Origin: JBKEBQ01 sp047973225
GTDB taxonomy: Bacteria > Bacillota_I > Bacilli_A > Erysipelotrichales > Erysipelotrichaceae
DNA: 21,949 bases
Assembly (NCBI GenBank): GCA_047973225.1
Contig: JBKEBQ010000001.1
Span: 1-21,949 of the forward strand
Reading direction: 5' to 3'
The translations under genes were made by a program, and so were the position numbers. Of the stretch, positions 15,729-21,949 are shown in pieces. How positions within the stretch are numbered: the first letter of the stretch is position 1; each line of letters begins with the position of its first letter. The notes below the pieces were generated by a model. The model did not search any database, was not told where the DNA came from, and saw nothing but the letters and a program-made list of their open reading frames with translations.

Positions 15729-17720
15729 CTAATCCATATACGCTGTTAACTCTTTTTCTTTGATATATTTTTTTATGTGTGGCCATTTTGCAATATTACT
15801 TAAAATAGCAAGCGCATCTACCTTGGCTATTTGTAGAATATTTTGATCAAAGATAACATCTCCTAAAATAAAGCCTGGCACCCCACTTTGTCGCTTCCCC
15901 AACAGATCCCCTGGGCCACGAAGCAATAAATCTTGTTTGGCAATCGCAAATCCATCACTCGTTTCACACAAAACCTGTAAACGTTTTAAACTGCTAGGGT
16001 CTTTCGATGACGTCAACAAATAACAGTATCCTTCTTGAGCTCCTCTTCCAATACGGCCTCGCAATTGATGTATTTGGCTTAACCCAAAACGGTGGGCATC
16101 ATAAATAACCATAATATTTGCATTATGTACATCTACCCCGACTTCAATTAATGTCGTTGAGATTAAAATATCGAACTCCGCATTCATAAATGCACCCATA
16201 ATATGAGCTTTTTCTTCCGCTGACATCTTTCCATGCAAGCAACGCAAACGATATTTTTGGGGAAGAGATGCTTTCATATTGGTATAGAGTTCTTCCACAT
16301 TACGCATCATTATCTCCTCTGACTTCTCAATTGCAGGACATACAACATAACATTGATTACCTGCATCAATATAGTGCAATATGTTCGTTAAGATAGAACG
16401 CATGCTGTTTTCTTCAACTAATTTGGTGGTAATTGTTTTTCTTCCTTTAGGCAACTCTTCAATGCTTGTAACATCCATATCGCCAAACAAAGAAGTGGCC
16501 AATGTTCTCGGGATCGGTGTCGCACTCATAAGTAAAAAATCTACTTGCGTTCCTTTTTGAACCAGCTTTCGTCGCTGCGAAACACCAAAACGATGCTGTT
16601 CATCAGCGATCACGAGTCCCAATTCTGCATATGCCACTCGCTCTTGAAAAAGTGCATGCGTACCCACTACAATATCGATTTTTTTAGTTTCTAAGCCTCG
16701 ATAAATTGCTTCTTTTTTAGCACTGTGTAACGATGAGTATAGAAACGCAATTCGTAAATTTGTATCTTTCATAATTTTTTTGACACTTTCATAATGCTGT
16801 TTTGCTAAAATTTCAGTTGGCGCTAAAAGCGCTGCTTGTTGTTTCGCCAAGCAACAAGCATACATCGCAATGGTTGCCACTATGGTTTTTCCACACCCCA
16901 CATCACCTTGCAACAAGCGATACATAACATGTTTTGAACCCATATCCGCAAGGATTTCGTTGACTGCTTGTTCTTGCCCATTCGTCAAAGTAAAGCTTAA
17001 CCCTTGTATCATAGTATGTATTTCATCCTGTGAAAACGCCTTTGGCTTTTTTTCAATTTTTGAATTTTCGTCTTTATAATATTGCATCATCAATTGAAAC
17101 TTTAAAAATTCTTCATACTTTAGCGTTCTTACGCTTTGCATCAGTACCTCTTTATTGATAGGAAAATGAATAGAGTCAATTGCTGCTTGCTTATTCCATA
17201 ATTGATATTTTTTTAAATATTCATCTGGAATAAAGTTTTCTTGCACACTCATATTGATGGCCAAGCGCATATACTTTCGCAAATCCCTTTGCGATAGTCC
17301 CTCTTTTGTATAATATACAGGCACAATTCCACTTTGTAAACTGATATCTCCTATTTGAAAGTTTGCCGCAACGACTTTATAATTACCATCACATTTTCCT
17401 TGTATTGCAATCTTTGCATCCAACTTAAACATATTTATCCAAGGTCGATTAAATATTGTAATATCGAGTTCCTCTTCATCATAAAGTACTTTAAATCTTG
17501 TTGCACTACGATTGCGTCCAAAGCGTGAAACTCTCGCCCTGGATATAATACGCGCTTCAAAATAAACTTTATCTCCTGCCTCCCATTCGACATATGGTTT
17601 CTCGATGTTTTCCTCATAACGAAAAGGATAATGCACCAACAAATCCTCTAGCGTATGAATACCCATTGCTTGTAAAATTTCGCTTTTTTTAGGGGGAACT
17701 TTAATACTTTTTAAATCCAT
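15729..17720 (-). CDS. recG: ATP-dependent DNA helicase RecG
   Basis: This superfamily 2 DNA translocase remodels stalled forks and branched recombination intermediates. The 663-residue protein has an N-terminal wedge/OB domain (about 45-130), then the helicase: Walker A GDVGCGKT (272-279), APTEILAKQH (300-309), DEQH (373-376), MSATPIPRT (398-406), and QLRGRIGRG with the RecG-type C-terminal end. The ATG at 17720 fits the family, whose first helix-hairpin segment aligns with LKSIKVPPKKSEILQAMGI. There is no Shine-Dalgarno before it; instead an extended -10, TGGTATACT, ends 6 nt upstream, so the mRNA may be leaderless. It heads recG-rnc-polC. Confidence 0.96.
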   Translation of the reverse strand: MDLKSIKVPPKKSEILQAMGIHTLEDLLVHYPFRYEENIEKPYVEWEAGDKVYFEARIISRARVSRFGRNRSATRFKVLYDEEELDITIFNRPWINMFKLDAKIAIQGKCDGNYKVVAANFQIGDISLQSGIVPVYYTKEGLSQRDLRKYMRLAINMSVQENFIPDEYLKKYQLWNKQAAIDSIHFPINKEVLMQSVRTLKYEEFLKFQLMMQYYKDENSKIEKKPKAFSQDEIHTMIQGLSFTLTNGQEQAVNEILADMGSKHVMYRLLQGDVGCGKTIVATIAMYACCLAKQQAALLAPTEILAKQHYESVKKIMKDTNLRIAFLYSSLHSAKKEAIYRGLETKKIDIVVGTHALFQERVAYAELGLVIADEQHRFGVSQRRKLVQKGTQVDFLLMSATPIPRTLATSLFGDMDVTSIEELPKGRKTITTKLVEENSMRSILTNILHYIDAGNQCYVVCPAIEKSEEIMMRNVEELYTNMKASLPQKYRLRCLHGKMSAEEKAHIMGAFMNAEFDILISTTLIEVGVDVHNANIMVIYDAHRFGLSQIHQLRGRIGRGAQEGYCYLLTSSKDPSSLKRLQVLCETSDGFAIAKQDLLLRGPGDLLGKRQSGVPGFILGDVIFDQNILQIAKVDALAILSNIAKWPHIKKYIKEKELTAYMD

Positions 17721-17835
17721 GAATAAAGTATACCATGAAACCTAACAGAATAAAGAGCAAGTATTCTTTCTTCTTGTTAAAACACGCATCATCTACACCA
17801 TGATAATGATACCTCATTCCTATACTATTACACAT
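17701..17835 (-). CDS. Possible 44-residue membrane microprotein overlapping the recG start
   Basis: An ATG at 17835 opens a 44-codon frame ending at TAA 17703-17701, inside the seventh codon of recG and in another frame. The product starts MCNSIGMRYHYHGVDDACF, then KKK, then one hydrophobic helix (YLLFILLGFMVYFIHG) and a basic end FKKY, the layout of a small single-pass membrane protein. A TATAAT at 17862-17857 lies upstream, without a -35. No Shine-Dalgarno is evident. I do not recognise it. It may be a chance frame, or an upstream ORF whose translation is coupled to recG. Confidence 0.22.
   Translation of the reverse strand: MCNSIGMRYHYHGVDDACFNKKKEYLLFILLGFMVYFIHGFKKY
17727..17735 (-). 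promoter_or_regulatory. Extended -10 promoter directly before recG
   Basis: The minus strand reads TGGTATACT, a TGn-extended -10, then six bases and the recG ATG. The -35 position (CTTTAT at 17 nt) is poor, as allowed for extended -10 promoters. The start of transcription would fall on or next to the A of the ATG. Confidence 0.45.
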
Positions 17836-17925
17836 CGTTATTGTAAGTGTATCCGTATTATAAAATACCGATGCTTCTTTTTTTTATTTTTATTCTCCTG
17901 TATCTGTGTGATGTTTTCTTTTGGA

Positions 17926-17949
17926 TAAAAAAAGCTGGTCACCCAGCTT
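17926..17949 (-). terminator. Rho-independent terminator of the ABC exporter genes
   Basis: AAGCTGG/CCAGCTT (17932-17938 with 17943-17949, loop TCAC) overlaps the stop codon of the last ABC gene and is followed on the minus strand by seven T residues. Confidence 0.85.
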
Positions 17950-19861
17950 ATTCCCTACCATCCTCAAATTGAGAATTGTATAATTTTGCATAAAACCCAG
18001 CTTTTTCTAATAATTCATCATGATCTCCAATTTCTACAATGTCACCTTTATCCATAACGATAATGACATCAGCATTACGAATCGTCGATAAACGATGCGC
18101 AATCACAAACGAGGTACGCCCTCTCATTAAATTATCCATTCCTTCTTGAATAAGAACCTCTGTACGTGTATCTACATTGCTTGTTGCTTCATCTAAAATC
18201 AATATCTTAGGATCACTTAAGAAAGCTCTAGCAATCGTTAATAATTGTTTTTGACCTTGTGAAACGTTATTAGTTTCTTCATTCAACTTCGTTTCATAAC
18301 CGTGCTCTAATGTTTTCACAAAATGATCAACACGCGCTGCTTGTGCCGCTTCATATACTTCTTCATTATTGGCCTCTGGTTTTGCATAACGTAAGTTTTC
18401 CATAACGCTTCCATTAAACAACCAAGCATCTTGTAGTACCATTCCAAACATTTTACGCAGATCACTACGCTTCATATCAACAATGTTTTCATCACCTACA
18501 TAAATTGCTCCTCCATTGAGCTCATAAAACCGCATCAACAATTTCACTATGGTTGTTTTTCCTGCACCTGTTGGTCCAACAATCGCCACCTTTTGACCAC
18601 TCCCAACCCGCAAACTAAAACCATGAATAATGATCTTATCTTCTGTATAGCCGAAGCGCACGTTATCAAAGGTTACGCTGCTTTTTAGTAAACCAACGCC
18701 TTTATCATCAAAAACGTCAATAGCTTCACTACTATCCGAAGATAGTTCTGTTTCATATAAAAATTCAAATACACGCTCTCCCGCAGCTGCGGTTGCTTGC
18801 ATCATATTTACCAATTGCGATGCTTGTGCAATTTGTTGGTTAAAAAGGTTTCCATATTGAATGAACGCTTGAATATCGCCAATGGCAACTTGTACGCCCG
18901 TAAAAACAATACCTAAAATAGTAACCGAGTTGTGCGTCGCTAAAACACCACCAACCAAACACACAAGAACATAGCCTATGTTCCCAACAAACTGAGCGAT
19001 GGGCATCATCAATCCTGATAAAAATTGTGATTTCCATGCTGAACCATAGAGTTCATCGTTCAATAAATTAAAATGATCTACGGATCGTTTTTCACCATTA
19101 AACGCTTTGACAACAGCATGTCCTCCATACATTTCTTCTGTATGCCCATTCACTTTCCCTAAGGAAGCTTGTTGTTGAACAAAATATTTTTGTGATTTGG
19201 ATGCAATAATAGCAATAATAATTCCTGAGAGTGGAATTACAATCATCGCTACCACCGTCATCATCCAAGAAATCCAAATCATCATTCCCAAATATCCGAT
19301 CACTTGAACAACAGCCGTAATCGCTTGTGACATACTCTGATTCATATTCAATGATACTGTATCAATATCATTGGTAACTCTACTCAAAACATCCCCTTTT
19401 GACGTCTTGTCAAAATAAGAAAGCGGCAAGCGATTGATTTTCTTCATTAAATCAGTTCGTAAATTATAAGCAAGTCGCTGTGAAATGGATGTCATCACAA
19501 ACGATTGCAAAAAGGCACAAATAGAGCTGGTGAGATACAATCCGACAAGCAATATCATAATGTCTTGGATTTTATCAAAATCAATACCACCCTCACCTTT
19601 GGCTTTTGCCATCAAACCATTTGCAATTTCAGTGGTAGCTTGACCTAAAATTTTAGGTCCAACAATTACAAATACAGTACTTGCGATTGCAAAAATTAAA
19701 ACAGTCAACAAATGCAAACGATACGGCTTCAAGTACGTAAATAATTTTTTCACTGTTCCTTTAAAATCCTTAGCTTTTTGAGCTGGTGCTTGCCCATGAT
19801 CACCGAGCCTATGGTTAGATTTCTGATTTTCAGAATGTTTGTTTGTTGTTTCCTTACTCAT
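17948..19861 (-). CDS. Heterodimeric ABC exporter, consensus-site half-transporter (BmrD/EfrB-like)
   Basis: A membrane exporter half: 637 residues with a polar start (1-35), six membrane helices (about 45-345), then an ATPase domain. Walker A is GPTGAGKTT (429-437), the Q-loop LQD, Walker B ILILDEATSNVD with catalytic Glu558, and switch His589 in IAHR. The signature is VSQGQ (533-537) instead of SGGQ. Thus its ATP site is catalytically competent but its signature serves the degenerate site of the partner. The gene starts 8 nt inside the end of the upstream ABC gene, with AAGGAGG there. Such pairs (BmrCD, EfrAB, PatAB, TM287/288) usually export drugs or lipophilic compounds; the real substrate is unknown. 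Confidence 0.9.
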   Translation of the reverse strand: MSKETTNKHSENQKSNHRLGDHGQAPAQKAKDFKGTVKKLFTYLKPYRLHLLTVLIFAIASTVFVIVGPKILGQATTEIANGLMAKAKGEGGIDFDKIQDIMILLVGLYLTSSICAFLQSFVMTSISQRLAYNLRTDLMKKINRLPLSYFDKTSKGDVLSRVTNDIDTVSLNMNQSMSQAITAVVQVIGYLGMMIWISWMMTVVAMIVIPLSGIIIAIIASKSQKYFVQQQASLGKVNGHTEEMYGGHAVVKAFNGEKRSVDHFNLLNDELYGSAWKSQFLSGLMMPIAQFVGNIGYVLVCLVGGVLATHNSVTILGIVFTGVQVAIGDIQAFIQYGNLFNQQIAQASQLVNMMQATAAAGERVFEFLYETELSSDSSEAIDVFDDKGVGLLKSSVTFDNVRFGYTEDKIIIHGFSLRVGSGQKVAIVGPTGAGKTTIVKLLMRFYELNGGAIYVGDENIVDMKRSDLRKMFGMVLQDAWLFNGSVMENLRYAKPEANNEEVYEAAQAARVDHFVKTLEHGYETKLNEETNNVSQGQKQLLTIARAFLSDPKILILDEATSNVDTRTEVLIQEGMDNLMRGRTSFVIAHRLSTIRNADVIIVMDKGDIVEIGDHDELLEKAGFYAKLYNSQFEDGRE

Positions 19862-21949
19862 TTTCTAACTCCTCCTTGCTCAATTGTGAATAGGCAATTT
19901 CCCTATAAACATCGCAGTTTTTCAATAATTCTTTATGTTTCCCTTTACCCACGATCTTCCCTTCATCTAATACAATAATTTGTTCGGCATGCATAATTGA
20001 TGAAATTCGTTGTGCTACTACCATTACGGTACTGCCCGTTTCTCGTATCAATTTGTCAAGTGCCTCACGCAACTTCGCATCCGTCTTAAAATCCAGAGCA
20101 CTAAAGCTATCATCAAAGATGAAAATTTGTGCTTGCTTTGCGATGGCCCTTGCAATCGAAAGTCTTTGTTTTTGACCTCCCGATACGTTGGTTCCCCCTT
20201 GTGCAATTGGCGTTTGGTAACCTTCCTCTTTACTCTCAATAAACTCGCTCGCTTGCGCAATCCGTGCCGCTTCCATCATCCTCTCATCACTCATCGTTTC
20301 ATCAGCATATTTTATATTTGTTTCAATTGTTCCTGAGAATAGTTGTCCCTGTTGCGGAACGTAACCAATCTTTTCATGCAAGTCATATTGTGATACCTCG
20401 CGAATATCTACACCTTCAACAAGCACCGCTCCCTTGCTAACATCAAAAAATCTAGGAACAAGATTGATAATCGTACTTTTCCCACTTCCTGTACTCCCCA
20501 CAAAGGCTGTCGTTTCTTTTGGTTTTGCAGTAAAACTAAGATCGCTGAGAACATCTTCTTCGGCACCAGGATAGCGAAAACTCACATTTTTAAACTCTAT
20601 ATACCCTCGCTTATTTTCATCAAATGCAGTAGCATTTTTTGGATCTGCAATATTCAAATTCGTTTTTAATACTTCAAAAATACGTTTTGACGCAACCGAT
20701 GACCTCGACAACATAATCGTTACCATCGCAATCATCATAAACGACATAATGATTTGCATAGCATATTGAATAAATGCCATCATCTCTCCAATTTGAATCG
20801 TTCCAGCATCTACCTCATGAGACCCTACCCATACAATCAACAAAGCTACAACATTCATAATAAACATCACAACCGGAATCAACAGGGAAAAAGTTCGTCC
20901 AATGCGTAAACCAACTTTTAAGGAATCTTTATTAACATCATCAAAGCGTTTTTCTTCCACATCTTCATTATGAAAAGCACGAACGACCAGCATGCCGCTT
21001 AAATTTTCTCGCATAACAAGATTAATTTTATCCAAAATCTTTTGGGCTTTTTTGAAATTCGGATTCAATACCGCAAACGTAATGGCGATTAGCACTAACA
21101 ATATCCCCACAACTGTGGCGATAATCGCTAGCATTGCTCCTGATGAATCCATCACCTTTACAAGCGCACCCAGTGCCAAAATCGGTGAATATATAACAAT
21201 TCTCAAAATCATAACAAGCGATTGTTGCACTTGTTGCACGTCATTCGTTGTTCTTGTAATAAGCGATGCTGTCGAAAATTTGTTCATCTCAGAAGAGGAG
21301 AAAGATTCTACCTTTTCAAAAACATCTTTACGCATATTTTGACCAACTTTTGCCGACAATATACTCGATAAAAAGCTCACAATAATAGAAGCAACCCCAC
21401 CCAACAAGGCAATGCCCAGCATTTTTAGTCCGATTCCAACAATATAATTGGTTTGCACACTATCCATGTCAACACCCAACTGCATATACTCATTTCGTAC
21501 TGCACTTGTTGTTGCAACCGTAACGGCAGAATCTCCATAACTCGCAAAATTTTCCTTAGAAGTGTTCAATATTTCTAATGCATTTTCTTTGGGCATAGCA
21601 GACAAAAAGGTAAAAACATCCATACCTTTTGGAATCTGTTCTAGAAACGCCTTTAACTGTTGCGATTGTTCATCACCCCCAAGCGTCGCATTTCCCTTTG
21701 CCACACTATCAATTCCACTCACCATTAAAATAGGAAATTGAATTTGCTTATCTAAGGCTTCTAATGTGGATTTTTTTAAATTCTCTAAAACATATATTCC
21801 ACTCTCATCTTGTAGCTTATCCATATCAATGCGATATGGCAAAACATCGTTATTAATATCTTTTTTTGCAATAAATTGGAATTTATTTTTAACTTCTTCA
21901 AACTCCTTATCTTCCATAAAAATAGAAATGTGTTGCATGGTATCTTCAC
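19854..21949 (-). CDS. Heterodimeric ABC exporter, degenerate-site half-transporter with extracellular insertion (5' partial)
   Basis: The frame is open to the right edge (codons GAA GAT ACC precede the first ATG at 21938, without a ribosome binding site), so the true start and first membrane helix are probably off the window. The visible 694 residues begin with about 165 soluble residues, then five membrane helices from about 166 and the ATPase domain. This fits an extracellular domain inserted between the first two helices. Walker A is GSTGSGKST (481-489), the Q-loop VPQQ, signature VSGGQ (585-589). Walker B ends FDD with Asp610 in place of the catalytic Glu, and the switch His is Gln643 (AQR). 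These changes mark a degenerate site, typical of the BmrC-like partner. It overlaps the next gene by 8 nt. Confidence 0.9.
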   Translation of the reverse strand, partial: EDTMQHISIFMEDKEFEEVKNKFQFIAKKDINNDVLPYRIDMDKLQDESGIYVLENLKKSTLEALDKQIQFPILMVSGIDSVAKGNATLGGDEQSQQLKAFLEQIPKGMDVFTFLSAMPKENALEILNTSKENFASYGDSAVTVATTSAVRNEYMQLGVDMDSVQTNYIVGIGLKMLGIALLGGVASIIVSFLSSILSAKVGQNMRKDVFEKVESFSSSEMNKFSTASLITRTTNDVQQVQQSLVMILRIVIYSPILALGALVKVMDSSGAMLAIIATVVGILLVLIAITFAVLNPNFKKAQKILDKINLVMRENLSGMLVVRAFHNEDVEEKRFDDVNKDSLKVGLRIGRTFSLLIPVVMFIMNVVALLIVWVGSHEVDAGTIQIGEMMAFIQYAMQIIMSFMMIAMVTIMLSRSSVASKRIFEVLKTNLNIADPKNATAFDENKRGYIEFKNVSFRYPGAEEDVLSDLSFTAKPKETTAFVGSTGSGKSTIINLVPRFFDVSKGAVLVEGVDIREVSQYDLHEKIGYVPQQGQLFSGTIETNIKYADETMSDERMMEAARIAQASEFIESKEEGYQTPIAQGGTNVSGGQKQRLSIARAIAKQAQIFIFDDSFSALDFKTDAKLREALDKLIRETGSTVMVVAQRISSIMHAEQIIVLDEGKIVGKGKHKELLKNCDVYREIAYSQLSKEELENE

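Noticed and set aside
20992..21342. 116-codon plus-strand ORF antisense to the ABC gene
   Set aside because: Antisense shadow of the membrane domain; no start signals or homology features visible.
19854..21938. The Asp and Gln substitutions as signs of a decaying pseudogene
   Set aside because: The frame is intact, all other ATPase motifs are good, and the partner carries the reciprocal change, as in functional heterodimeric exporters.
1..21949. Search for CRISPR arrays, insertion sequences, phage, toxin-antitoxin or defence genes
   Set aside because: No spaced repeats, transposase motifs, terminal inverted repeats or foreign-looking ORFs were found; the genes are housekeeping apart from the ABC pair and the permease.

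Overview
The window is a stretch of low-GC Gram-positive (Firmicutes/Bacillota) core chromosome. The marks are a complete PolC-type replicase, an Spx regulator, a T-box leader before trpS, an MraZ-headed dcw cluster with a PASTA-bearing FtsI-type PBP, strong AGGAGG ribosome binding sites and AT-rich coding. TGA is used as a stop (spx, murD, rnc), which argues against a mollicute code-4 genome. Gene content and protein style suggest the Erysipelotrichia side of the phylum; this is an inference from recognition, not from a tree. I see no mobile element, CRISPR array, tRNA gene or phage gene.

Layout. 1-201 (minus): a strong promoter and leader of an rRNA operon whose 16S gene should begin just off the left edge. 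267-710 (minus): spx with its own terminator and promoter. 852-2192 (plus): an APC amino-acid permease. 2160-3395 (plus): promoter, T-box leader, trpS and terminator. 3518-10503 (minus): the cell-wall/division operon mraZ-rsmH-ftsL-ftsI(PBP2x-like)-mraY-murD-uppP, whose genes overlap or nearly touch, preceded by a promoter that lies within a four-unit, 10-bp-period repeat matching an MraZ operator. 10625-17720 (minus): recG-rnc-polC, closed by two tandem terminators. 17701-17835 (minus): a possible 44-codon membrane micro-ORF overlapping the recG start. 17926-21949 (minus): two overlapping genes for a heterodimeric ABC exporter; the upstream gene is cut by the right edge.

How the genes work together. 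The dcw operon couples 16S rRNA methylation (RsmH), divisome assembly (FtsL, FtsI), lipid I synthesis (MraY), the UDP-MurNAc-peptide ligase MurD, and recycling of the undecaprenyl carrier (UppP), with MraZ as likely autorepressor. TrpRS is controlled by a tRNA-sensing leader. The two ABC half-transporters have complementary defects in their ATPase motifs, as expected for one consensus and one degenerate site.

There is no clear undescribed multigene system here. The points most worth checking are the MraZ operator that also contains the -10 and the ribosome binding site, uppP inside the dcw operon, the possibly leaderless recG start with its overlapping micro-ORF, the cysteine-rich tail on Spx, and the extracellular insertion plus asymmetric nucleotide sites of the ABC pair.
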